From the NCBI GenBank assembly GCA_021779735.1, contig JAJYAC010000002.1:1-64000 (forward strand): 64,000 nucleotides of DNA, written 5' to 3'. The stretch's first letter is position 1. Each line of letters begins with the position of its first letter. The notes under the pieces were generated by a model, which worked only from the letters and a program-made list of their open reading frames with translations, did not search any database and was not told the origin of the DNA. A program made the translations under genes and the position numbers. Below are positions 26,329 through 34,516 of the stretch, one piece after another. The DNA is from Actinomycetes bacterium (lineage in GTDB: Bacteria > Actinomycetota > Acidimicrobiia > Acidimicrobiales > RAAP-2).

Positions 26329-27884
26329 GACGCCCCCACGGTGAGGTGCGCGTCGGCGCGCAGCCAGCGGTGTGAGGCCACGACGCGGGTCATGGGTAGC
26401 GCGTCGATCACCGCGGCGAGCTCCTCGGCCCCGCGCGCGTCCAGGTGGGCCGTGGGCTCGTCGAGGACGAGCACGAGGGGCGAACGCACGAGACAACGCG
26501 CGAGGCCCAGCCGGCGCCGCTCGCCGGCCGAGAGTGTCGCGGCGTTCTCGCCGAGGGGACGATCGAGGTCGACGCTGAGGCCCACGAGAGCCAGCGCGTC
26601 GCGCACCTGGGTGTCACTGATCGCGGGGTCGGCGAGGGTGACGGCCTCGCGCACACTCGCCCCACTGACGCGCGGGTCTTGACCCAGCCAGGCCACGCGC
26701 GCGCGCCACTGTCGCTCGTCGAGCTCGCACAGGTCGACGCCATCAACCAACACCGCGCCGGGTGCGGGCTCTAGCAGCGTGCAGAGGCGTCGCAGTAGGT
26801 TCGACTTGCCCGCTCCCGAGACACCGGTGACGAGGAGCAGCCCACCGGGGGCGACGCGCGCGCGCCGCGCGGGGTCGCTCGGGTCGGCCACGTCGAGGGC
26901 GGGTGCGCGTGCGGGTGCCGGCGCGCCCACCCTCGGCGCGTCCTCGAGGGAGGCGAGGAGCGACTCGCCGGCGGCGACACCCGTCGCCGACGCGTGGTAG
27001 GCGGCGGCCACTCGACGCAGCGGTAAGAAGACCTCGGGCGTCACGATCAAGATGGCTACTGCGCGCTCGAGGCTCAGTTCGCCGTGGAGCAGTCGCACTC
27101 CGAGAAAGAGCGCCACGAGGGCGGTGGCGAGCGAGCTGAGCAGCTCGAGGGCGAAACTCGAGAGGAACGCCACGCGCAGGGTCACCATGGTCGACTCGCG
27201 CAGTGACCGGCCCACGGCGTCGAGCGAGTTCACCGCGTCGCGCGAGCGGTTGAAGGCCTTCAGCGTGGCCATGCCGCGCACGACGTCGCCGAAGTAGCCG
27301 GCGAGGCGCTGCTGCTCGTCCCAGCTGGCCTGCATCTTGGCCTTGGCCTCGGCGCCGAGAAGGGCCATGAAGAGGGGCAGGAGAGCCACGCACACACTGA
27401 CGATCGTCGCGCTCAGCCAGTCCTGACTGAACAGCCAGGCGACGAAGAGCACCGGCGCCACGAGTGAGGCGGCGAGCGCCGGCACGTAGCGAGCGAGGTA
27501 CGCCTCGACGGCTTCGACGCCGCGGGTCGACAGTTGGAGCGTCGCGTCGACGCTCGCTCGCGGTCCACGAGCGAGGACTTGAGCCATCGCGCGCCGACGA
27601 AGGTCGCGCCGCAGGGGACTCGCGAGGCGCCCCGCGCTCAACGTGGCGAGCGCTCCCGCGCCGGCGCGCAGCGCCGTCGCGAGCGCGAGGACGACGAGGG
27701 CTGAACCCACTGACGCGCGAGGCGACACGAAAAGGTCACCGACGACGCGGGCGATGGCGAGGGCCTGGATGATGATGGCCACGCTCGCCAGCGCCGACCA
27801 GAGGGCCCCCGCGACGACCACGCCGCGCGCGAGGGGCGTGAGACGAGCGAGTCGTCTCAGGAGGTCGGTGGGTGAGTCGCTCAC
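26325..27884 (-). CDS. cydD: Cytochrome bd biogenesis ABC exporter subunit CydD
   Basis: A 519-residue partner of CydC. The transmembrane domain occupies residues ~1-310 (VVVAGALWSALASVAIIIQALAIARVVG is the first helix). The ATPase domain has Walker A TGVSGAGKSNLLRRL, signature LSAGERRRLGLARCL and Walker B VLVLDEPTAHLD. It is somewhat shorter than E. coli CydD, mainly in the linker and ATPase loops. The GTG start at 27884 overlaps the cydB stop by GTGA, so it is translationally coupled to the oxidase genes. Confidence 0.92.
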   Translation of the reverse strand: MSDSPTDLLRRLARLTPLARGVVVAGALWSALASVAIIIQALAIARVVGDLFVSPRASVGSALVVLALATALRAGAGALATLSAGRLASPLRRDLRRRAMAQVLARGPRASVDATLQLSTRGVEAVEAYLARYVPALAASLVAPVLFVAWLFSQDWLSATIVSVCVALLPLFMALLGAEAKAKMQASWDEQQRLAGYFGDVVRGMATLKAFNRSRDAVNSLDAVGRSLRESTMVTLRVAFLSSFALELLSSLATALVALFLGVRLLHGELSLERAVAILIVTPEVFLPLRRVAAAYHASATGVAAGESLLASLEDAPRVGAPAPARAPALDVADPSDPARRARVAPGGLLLVTGVSGAGKSNLLRRLCTLLEPAPGAVLVDGVDLCELDERQWRARVAWLGQDPRVSGASVREAVTLADPAISDTQVRDALALVGLSVDLDRPLGENAATLSAGERRRLGLARCLVRSPLVLVLDEPTAHLDARGAEELAAVIDALPMTRVVASHRWLRADAHLTVGAS

Positions 27885-28942
27885 CCGATAGGTGAAGAGT
27901 GCTCAGCCGTAAGTGGCTCGTCCGGACGGCGCACGCGCCGACGGAAGATCCAGTACGTCCAACTCTGGTAGGCGAGCACGAGGGGCGTGAAGATCAGGGC
28001 GACCCAACTCATCACGGTGAGCGTGTAGGGGTGCGACGCGCTGGCGGTGATGGTCACGTCGTAGGCCGGGCTGATCGAAGAGACGAGGACGTTGGGATAG
28101 AGGTTCAACATCACGGTGGTAAAGAGCGTCACGATGGTGAAGGCCGTCGCCATGAAGGCCCATCCCTCGTGTCGCTCGTGGGTGAGCCACGCGACGGCCC
28201 CGAGCGCGCCGATGCCGAGGATGGGTAGGAGCGGCGGCACCAGCCCCTGGTGGTGCATCGTGCGCGAACTCTGATACGTCCAGGCGAAAAACGCCGTCAC
28301 GATGATGAACGTGATGGGCGCCAGACGTTGGGCGAGCAGGCCCGCGCGCTCGCGGACGTCGCCCGAGGCCTTGAGACCGAGGTACGTCGCGCCGTGCAGG
28401 GTGAAGAGCGAGAGCGTCGAGAGGCCGCCCACGAGGGCGTAGGGCTTCACCAGGTCGAAGAAGGTGCCAGTCCAGGTGGCGTTGGCGCCGATGGGTACGC
28501 CGTGGATGAAGTCCGCGAAGGCGACACCCCACAGCAAAGCGGGCAGCGCCGACCCCCAAAAGAGCGCTCGGTCCCACCACCGCCGCCAGTGGTCGTCGTC
28601 GCGACGGTGGCGCATCTCAAAGGCCATACCGCGAAAGATCAGGGCGGCGAGCACGAGAAAGAGCGCCAGGTAGAACCCGGAGAACACCGTCGCGTACCAG
28701 AGAGGAAAGGCCGCGAACGTCGCACCTCCGGCGGTGAGCAGCCAGACCTCGTTGCCGTCCCACACGGGACCGATCGTGTTGATTGCTACACGCCGGTCGG
28801 TGTCGTCTCGGCTGACGAAGGGGAACAGGATCCCGACGCCGAAGTCGAACCCCTCGAGAAAGAAGTACCCGAGCCAGAGCACCCCGATGAGGGCGAACCA
28901 GAGCTTTTCCAAGCCGCTCGGGGCCGTGGCCAGTAGCAACAC
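27881..28942 (-). CDS. cydB: Cytochrome bd ubiquinol/menaquinol oxidase subunit II
   Basis: A 353-residue integral membrane protein with nine or so hydrophobic segments. The opening LWFALIGVLWLGYFFLEGFDFGVGIL and the block NTIGPVWDGNEVWLLTAGGATFAAFP are hallmarks of CydB. It pairs with CydA in the bd-type oxidase, which reduces oxygen to water with quinol electrons. It lies 8 bp after cydA in the same operon. Confidence 0.96.
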   Translation of the reverse strand: MLLLATAPSGLEKLWFALIGVLWLGYFFLEGFDFGVGILFPFVSRDDTDRRVAINTIGPVWDGNEVWLLTAGGATFAAFPLWYATVFSGFYLALFLVLAALIFRGMAFEMRHRRDDDHWRRWWDRALFWGSALPALLWGVAFADFIHGVPIGANATWTGTFFDLVKPYALVGGLSTLSLFTLHGATYLGLKASGDVRERAGLLAQRLAPITFIIVTAFFAWTYQSSRTMHHQGLVPPLLPILGIGALGAVAWLTHERHEGWAFMATAFTIVTLFTTVMLNLYPNVLVSSISPAYDVTITASASHPYTLTVMSWVALIFTPLVLAYQSWTYWIFRRRVRRPDEPLTAEHSSPIG

Positions 28943-28950
28943 GATGCCTC

Positions 28951-30342
28951 CTAGTAGATCAACTCAGGCTCCGCTTGCGCGGGCGCGAGCGGAGCGGCGG
29001 GTACTTTGGCGAGGCGGAGCAACAGCCCAATCTCCACCACGGCGAGCAGTGAGTAGATCGCCGTGAAGCCGATGAAACTCGCCGCGACGTAACCCGGGGC
29101 GATGAGAGTGACCGCGTGGGACGTTTTGAGCAGCCCGTAGACCACCCAGGGTTGGCGGCCGACCTCGGTGAAGATCCAGCCCACGGAGTTGGCGATGAAG
29201 GGCGCGAGCGCCATCCACGTGGCGAAACGCAAGAAGCGCTTTGAGGTCTCCACTCGATGCTTTCTCATCAACCACAGTCCGATGGCGCCGAGGGCCAAGA
29301 GCAAGAAGCCCAGGCCCACCATCACGCGAAACGACCAGTAGAGGATCCAGATGACCGGCACGTAGCTTCCCGCGCCGTACTTCTTCGCGGCCGCGGCCTG
29401 GAGCTCGTGGATGCCCTCGACCTTGCCGTTCCACGTGTTGGTCGCGAGCACGCTGAGGATGTGGGGCACGCGCACCTGGAAGACCGGATTGCCCGACAGG
29501 TCACCGATGGTGAGTAGTGAGAAACTCGCGCCGCTACTCGTCGTGTAGAGCGCCTCGGCCGCGGCCATCTTCATCGGCTGCTGGGTGGTCATCTGCTTGG
29601 CCTGGGAGTCACCGAGGAAGATCGTGCCCAGTGAACTGATCATCGTGACCACGATGGCGATGCGAATTGCCTTGGAAAAGGCTTCCGTGTCGTGCGAGCG
29701 GCGAAGGTGCCACGCCGAGACGGCCAACATGAACACCGAGCCCGTGAGGAACGCCGAGAAGAGCACGTGACCGTAGGCGAGCAGAAACGTCGAGTTGGTC
29801 ATAACGGCCCAGAAGTTGTTCATCACCGCCTGGTGGCTGACGGGGTCGATCGTGTAGCCGACGGGGTGCTGCATCCAGGAGTTCGCGGCGACGATGAACG
29901 CGGCCGAGAGGATGGTGCCGAGGCTGGCCAGCCAGATCGAGGCGAGGTGAACCTTGTCGCTGACGCGCCCGCGACCGAAGATCCACACGCCGAGAAAGGT
30001 GGACTCCATGAAGAAGGCGAGTAGCCCCTCGATGGCGAGCGGCGCGCCGAAGATGTTGCCCACGAAGACCGAGTAACGAGACCAGTCCATGCCGAACTGG
30101 AACTCTTGGACGATGCCCGTCACGACGCCGATGGCGAAGTTGACGAGGAACAACTTGCCAAAGAAGCGCGTGGCGCGCTCCCACGCCTCGTCCTTCGTGC
30201 GGTACGCGGCGCTCTGTAGGACCGCGACCAGCAGTCCCAGGCCGATCGTGAGCGGCACGAATAGAAAGTGAAAGACCGTGGTCACCGCGAACTGCCAGCG
30301 CGCCAGTGACAGGGTCGAGACTCCGGCCAACAGTGTGTCCAT
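28951..30342 (-). CDS. cydA: Cytochrome bd ubiquinol/menaquinol oxidase subunit I
   Basis: A 463-residue haem-binding subunit. The first helix (LARWQFAVTTVFHFLFVPLTIGLGLLVA) carries an early His ligand, and the signature GRQPWVVYG is intact. QPMKMAAAEALY marks the start of the quinol-binding region, which is of the short Q-loop type. The ATG at 30342 (MDTLLAGVSTLSLARWQF) fits the family N-terminus. TACGTT lies six bases upstream and GTGACA a further 17, a good promoter for a leaderless message. Bd oxidases have high oxygen affinity and resist sulfide, which is notable next to the sqr operon. Confidence 0.96.
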   Translation of the reverse strand: MDTLLAGVSTLSLARWQFAVTTVFHFLFVPLTIGLGLLVAVLQSAAYRTKDEAWERATRFFGKLFLVNFAIGVVTGIVQEFQFGMDWSRYSVFVGNIFGAPLAIEGLLAFFMESTFLGVWIFGRGRVSDKVHLASIWLASLGTILSAAFIVAANSWMQHPVGYTIDPVSHQAVMNNFWAVMTNSTFLLAYGHVLFSAFLTGSVFMLAVSAWHLRRSHDTEAFSKAIRIAIVVTMISSLGTIFLGDSQAKQMTTQQPMKMAAAEALYTTSSGASFSLLTIGDLSGNPVFQVRVPHILSVLATNTWNGKVEGIHELQAAAAKKYGAGSYVPVIWILYWSFRVMVGLGFLLLALGAIGLWLMRKHRVETSKRFLRFATWMALAPFIANSVGWIFTEVGRQPWVVYGLLKTSHAVTLIAPGYVAASFIGFTAIYSLLAVVEIGLLLRLAKVPAAPLAPAQAEPELIY

Positions 30343-30534
30343 AGCCAGAACGTACACCCTGTAGATCCCGCTGTCACGTTCGGTTTTCCCTCGTAAAAGC
30401 GTAATTATGTTCATAGGATCAACCTTGGTCGGCGAGAGGTCGCGGCTCTGTTCTGGTGACCCGTGACGCGTCGAGAGCGTCGGGCGCACCACGTGAGACT
30501 CCCTCAAGGTCGTCGCCTCACCCGAGCTCGTCAG

Positions 30535-30640
30535 CGGGGGTGGTGTAGCGTCGTGAGTGCCTCGCGGCAGCGAAGTCGGTGTGATTCCGACGCTGTCCCG
30601 CAACTGTAAGGAGTTCGCTCCAAGCCAGGTCGCCTGCGGC
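30535..30640 (+). ncRNA. Cobalamin riboswitch
   Basis: The core GTGTGATTCCGACGCTGTC followed by CCGCAACTGTAA, and then CCAAGCCAGGTCGCCTGC, matches the conserved core and the B12 box of cobalamin riboswitches. The 5' arm is less certain, so the start is approximate. It precedes a putative B12-binding protein gene by about 90 bp. A small hairpin CGGAT/ATCCG near 30685-30699 lies in the expected expression platform before the aaggaga ribosome site. High B12 would be expected to switch the transporter genes off. Confidence 0.88.
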
Positions 30641-30732
30641 GAGGAGATGTGAATTGACAGCTCTCGAGGTAAGGAGCGGTCGTTCGGATGTCCATCCGTC
30701 GCCCACCCCACTTCGACGGAAAGGAGACATCC

Positions 30733-31656
30733 ATGTACCGAACTCTTCGAGCGGGCCTCGCCACGCTCGCCCTGACCCTCGGCGTGCCGCTCGTCGCGGG
30801 GGCCGCGCACGCGTCACCCCCGAGGCCTCAGTGCGTCGTGTCACTCTCACCCACGGCGACCGAGACCCTCTACGCCATCGGCGCGGGGCCCCAGGTCCAG
30901 GCCGTAGACAAGGATTCAAATTTTCCCACCACCGGCCTGCCCGCGGCGAACAAGCGCATTGACGCACTGAATCCGAGCGTGGAGGCGATCGTGGGCATCT
31001 GCCGGCGCACGCCCACGCACCCCTCGACGAAGCCCGACCTCGTGATCATCTCCTATGACGCCAACTCGATCAAGGAGAAACTACGTGCCCTCGGCGTCAA
31101 GGTCGTCGAGCAGGACGCGCCGACCAACTTGGGCGGCGCCTACGCGCAGATCCGTCAACTGGGAGAACTGACCGGTCACGTCGCCGCCGCTCGGCGCCTC
31201 GCGACCTCCATCGCCACGTCCATCAACGCCGACGTGGCCTCGGTGCCCGCGCACGCGAGCCAGACGATCAACGTCTACTACGAGCTGGATCCGACGTTCT
31301 ACTCGGTGACGAGCGCGACGTTCGTGGGACTGCTTATGAAAAAGTTGGGACTGGTCAACATCGCCGACGCGCAAGCGACGAGCGCCGACGCCGGCTATCC
31401 CCAGCTCAACGCCGAGTACATCGTGAGCGCCAACCCGCAACTGATCTTCCTGGCCGACACCGTGTGCTGTCAGGTGACCCCGACCTCGCTCGCCCAGCGA
31501 CCTGGCTTCGCCGCGATCTCGGCGGTGGTGCACCACCACGTGGTGGCGCTGAACGATGACGTGGCCTCGCGTTGGGGACCGAGGTTGTCTCTTCTCATGA
31601 AGCGCATCACTGTCGCGGTGCGCGCGACGCTCGCCGACTCGTCCCTCTGGGGATAG
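30733..31656 (+). CDS. btuF: Periplasmic cobalamin-binding protein BtuF-like
   Basis: A 307-residue extracytoplasmic solute-binding protein of the FecCD-associated (type III) class. It begins with a signal peptide (residues 1-27, LRAGLATLALTLGVPLVAGAAHA), followed by VVSLSPTATETLYAIGAGPQVQAVD, the usual start of BtuF-like lobes. PDLVIISYDANSIKEKLRALGVKVV and YIVSANPQLIFLAD lie further on. No lipobox cysteine is seen at the cleavage site. The ATG at 30733 has an aaggaga ribosome site. The riboswitch upstream makes cobalamin or a corrinoid the likely ligand. Confidence 0.88.
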   Translation: MYRTLRAGLATLALTLGVPLVAGAAHASPPRPQCVVSLSPTATETLYAIGAGPQVQAVDKDSNFPTTGLPAANKRIDALNPSVEAIVGICRRTPTHPSTKPDLVIISYDANSIKEKLRALGVKVVEQDAPTNLGGAYAQIRQLGELTGHVAAARRLATSIATSINADVASVPAHASQTINVYYELDPTFYSVTSATFVGLLMKKLGLVNIADAQATSADAGYPQLNAEYIVSANPQLIFLADTVCCQVTPTSLAQRPGFAAISAVVHHHVVALNDDVASRWGPRLSLLMKRITVAVRATLADSSLWG

Positions 31657-31658
31657 CG

Positions 31659-32687
31659 GTGATCACGAGCCCTCCGACGCATCGGCGCGTGATCATCGTC
31701 GCGGCGGGCGCCGCCGCGTTGCTCGTCGCGGCGATTCTCGGGGGGCTCGTGATCGGGCCCACGCCCATCGGGCTGAGTCGTGTCGTGGGCGACGTGCTCA
31801 GTCACCTGGGCCTCGGCCACTCCACGTTGAGCGCTCTGGACTCGACGATCATCTGGCAGCTGCGCGCCCCGCGCCTGGTCCTCGGCGTGCTCGCCGGGGC
31901 GATGCTCGCCGTCGCGGGCGGTTCGTACCAGGGGGTGTTTCGTAACCCCCTGGCCGATCCCTACCTGCTCGGTGTGGCGGCTGGCGCGGGACTCGGCGCG
32001 ACGTTCGCCATCGTGCACGCGGGTGGCGTCACCCCCACGTGGACGCCACTGCTCGCCTTCGCCGGCGCGATTCTCGCGGTGAGCGTCACGTGGCTCGTCG
32101 GCGGGCGGGGACTGCGCACGAACTCCTCGACCCTGATCCTCGCGGGGGTAGCGGTGTCGTCTCTGCTCACGAGCGCCCAGACCTTCCTACAGCAGTCCTC
32201 GTCGAACTCGATTGCGCGCGTCTACATCTGGCTCCTCGGCAGTCTCGCCACGGCGAGCTGGCACTCGGTGGTGATGGTGCTGCCCTACGTGGTCGTGGGC
32301 GCGGGGACGTGTCTCGCCGCCGCGCGCGCCCTCGATGTCTTGAGCGTGGGCGAGGACGAGAGTCGCTCGCTGGGCCTGCCGGTGCGTCAGGTGCGCCTGC
32401 TCGTCGTGGCGGCGTCCTCGCTCGGTACTGCGGCGGTCGTCTCGGCCGTTGGACTGATTGGCTTCGTGGGCATCATCGTGCCACACCTCGTGCGCCTCCT
32501 CGTGGGCACCTCGTACCGGCGAATTCTCCCCATCTCGGTGGTGGGGGGCGCCGCTTTCCTGGTGCTGTGCGACACGATCGCGCGCACCGTCCTCGCGCCC
32601 TCCGAGCTGCCGATCGGCGTCGTCACGGCGCTCGTGGGCGCGCCGGTGTTCGTGGTGGTCTTGAACGTGCGTCGGACCCGCCGGTGA
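31659..32687 (+). CDS. btuC: Cobalamin ABC transporter permease BtuC-like
   Basis: A 342-residue FecCD-family permease with about ten transmembrane helices. Hallmarks are IIWQLRAPRLVLGVLAGAMLAVAGGSYQGVFRNPLADPYLLG and the cytoplasmic coupling region EDESRSLGLPVRQVRLL, followed by SAVGLIGFVGIIVPHLVRLLVG. The GTG at 31659 lies 2 bp after the btuF stop; longer readings would overlap btuF. It dimerises to form the channel fed by BtuF. Confidence 0.9.
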   Translation: MITSPPTHRRVIIVAAGAAALLVAAILGGLVIGPTPIGLSRVVGDVLSHLGLGHSTLSALDSTIIWQLRAPRLVLGVLAGAMLAVAGGSYQGVFRNPLADPYLLGVAAGAGLGATFAIVHAGGVTPTWTPLLAFAGAILAVSVTWLVGGRGLRTNSSTLILAGVAVSSLLTSAQTFLQQSSSNSIARVYIWLLGSLATASWHSVVMVLPYVVVGAGTCLAAARALDVLSVGEDESRSLGLPVRQVRLLVVAASSLGTAAVVSAVGLIGFVGIIVPHLVRLLVGTSYRRILPISVVGGAAFLVLCDTIARTVLAPSELPIGVVTALVGAPVFVVVLNVRRTRR

Positions 32688-33463
32688 CCCGGGTCGCGCT
32701 GCGCGAGCTGACGGTGCGCGCCGGTGCGGCGACGCTGCTCGAGGACGTGACCCTCGAGCTCGCCGAGGGGCAGTGGTGCACCGTGATCGGTCCTAACGGC
32801 GCGGGCAAGACGACACTCATCGAGGCCGTCGCGGGCATTCGCGCCGCCAAGTTCGGCCGGGTCGAGATCGACGGAGTCGAAGTGTCGCGGCTCTCAGAGC
32901 GAGAGCGCGCCCGCCTCGTCTCTCTCGTCCCCCAGCACCCCGAAGTGCCGATGGGCATGAGCGTGGGCGACTACGTCGGACTCGGTCGCCTGGCCCGGCG
33001 CGGCTGGATGCGCGGGGTCACCAGCGAGGACCGCCGCGCCACGGCGTCGGTGCTCGAGCGCCTCTCCCTCGACAGCTACGTCGAGCGCGACGTCGCCACG
33101 CTCTCGGGCGGTGAGCGTCAGCGCGCGGTGCTCGGGCGCGCCCTCGCCCAGTCGACGCCACTGATGGTGCTGGACGAGCCCATTACCGGACTCGATCTGC
33201 GCCACCAGATGGAGTTGCTCGAGTTGCTGCGCCGCGAGGTCGGCGAGTGCGGTCTCACCGTGCTCGCGACGCTGCACGATCTCACGCTGGCCGGCCAGTT
33301 CGCGGACCGACTCGTGCTGCTCGATCACGGGCGCGTGGTGCTCGACGGTCCCGCGCGCGAGGTCGTGCGCAGCCCCGAACTCGCCGCGTGCTACGCCATG
33401 GACCTAAGGGTGGTGGAGATCGACGGCGCCGACGTGGTGGTGCCGGTGCGTCGGCGCGTCTAG
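32684..33463 (+). CDS. btuD: Cobalamin ABC transporter ATPase BtuD-like
   Basis: A 259-residue ABC ATPase. Walker A is GPNGAGKTT, the Q-loop is VPQHPEVPMGMSVGDYV, the signature is LSGGERQRAVLGRAL and Walker B is LMVLDEPITGLD, with the H-loop in ATLHD. The GTG start overlaps the btuC stop (GTGA). It powers B12 import together with BtuC. The stop shares CTAG with korB on the other strand. Confidence 0.92.
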   Translation: MTRVALRELTVRAGAATLLEDVTLELAEGQWCTVIGPNGAGKTTLIEAVAGIRAAKFGRVEIDGVEVSRLSERERARLVSLVPQHPEVPMGMSVGDYVGLGRLARRGWMRGVTSEDRRATASVLERLSLDSYVERDVATLSGGERQRAVLGRALAQSTPLMVLDEPITGLDLRHQMELLELLRREVGECGLTVLATLHDLTLAGQFADRLVLLDHGRVVLDGPAREVVRSPELAACYAMDLRVVEIDGADVVVPVRRRV

Positions 33464-34515
33464 CGAAAGTCTTCTTGTAGCGCCTCGAGCGCGGCGGAAC
33501 CCGGACACAAGTCGGAAAAGGCCACCTTGTTGAGGCCGGTCGCGGGCGTGTGGCCCATCTGGTGGGGCGTCTGGCCGGACTCGTCGACGTAGAGCAGGCC
33601 GGTGACGACCTCGCCGCGCGCCTGGTGCTCGCGGATGTACTCCTCGACGCGGCTGCGGTCGCGCGGGTCGTAGTCCTCGGGCACCGAGCGAAAGCGCACG
33701 ATGGAGCCGTCGTGCATGGGAACGACGCGCGTGCCGTCGGCGGGAATCGAGGCGTGGATCTCGCGGCGCAGCGGCACGAAGTCCGCGACGACCTCCTTGA
33801 CCTCGTGCTCGCGCATGAAGCGGTAGCTCTTGGTCGAGCCCTCGTGGTCGTTGAAGGTCACGCACGGGCTGATGACGTCGATGAGGGCCAGTCCGTTGTG
33901 GGCGACCGCGGCCTTCAAGATGGGGATCAGCTGTTCCTTGTCTCCCGAGAAGCTGCGCGCGAGGAACGTGGCGCCGAGACTGAGTCCGAGCATGATCGGG
34001 TCGATCGGCGCGATGACGTTCGCCTCACCCTTCTTGGGTCGCGAGCCGATGTCGGCCGAGGCGGACAGCTGGCCCTTGGTCAAGCCGTAGACACCGTTGT
34101 TCTCGATGACGTAGACCATCTTGACGTTGCGGCGAATGGCGTGGGCCATGTGACCAAGTCCAATTGACAGCGAGTCGCCGTCGCCGGAGATCCCGAGGTA
34201 GGTCAGCTCACGATTCGCCGCGTAGGCGCCAGTCGCGATGGTCGCCATGCGCCCGTGCGCGGAGTTAAAGCCGTGCGCGCCGCGCACGAAGTAGGTCGGC
34301 GTCTTGGATGAGCAGCCGATCCCCGAGAGCTTGGCGATCATGTGCGGCGGGGTCGAGAGCTCCCAGAACGCGTGGGTGATCGCGGCGGTGACCGAGTCGT
34401 GACCGCAGCCCGCGCACAGCGTGGACATCGCTCCCTCGTAGTCGCGGATGGTGAGTCCCAGCTCGTTCTTCGCGAGCGGGGCGAGGGGGATCAGGGGCTT
34501 GGTGATTGAGGGCAT
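33460..34515 (-). CDS. korB: 2-oxoacid:ferredoxin oxidoreductase subunit beta
   Basis: A 351-residue thiamine-diphosphate subunit. Cysteines for the [4Fe-4S] cluster lie in CAGCGHDSV, GIGCSSKTP and ISPCVTFNDHEGSTKSY. The ThDP/Mg motif is GISGDGDSLSIG ... NNGVYGLTKGQ. With KorA it oxidatively decarboxylates a 2-oxoacid, most likely 2-oxoglutarate, to the acyl-CoA with ferredoxin as acceptor. The ATG at 34515 lies one base after the korA stop; an upstream ATG in frame would overlap korA. Confidence 0.93.
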   Translation of the reverse strand: MPSITKPLIPLAPLAKNELGLTIRDYEGAMSTLCAGCGHDSVTAAITHAFWELSTPPHMIAKLSGIGCSSKTPTYFVRGAHGFNSAHGRMATIATGAYAANRELTYLGISGDGDSLSIGLGHMAHAIRRNVKMVYVIENNGVYGLTKGQLSASADIGSRPKKGEANVIAPIDPIMLGLSLGATFLARSFSGDKEQLIPILKAAVAHNGLALIDVISPCVTFNDHEGSTKSYRFMREHEVKEVVADFVPLRREIHASIPADGTRVVPMHDGSIVRFRSVPEDYDPRDRSRVEEYIREHQARGEVVTGLLYVDESGQTPHQMGHTPATGLNKVAFSDLCPGSAALEALQEDFR

Positions 34516-34516
34516 G

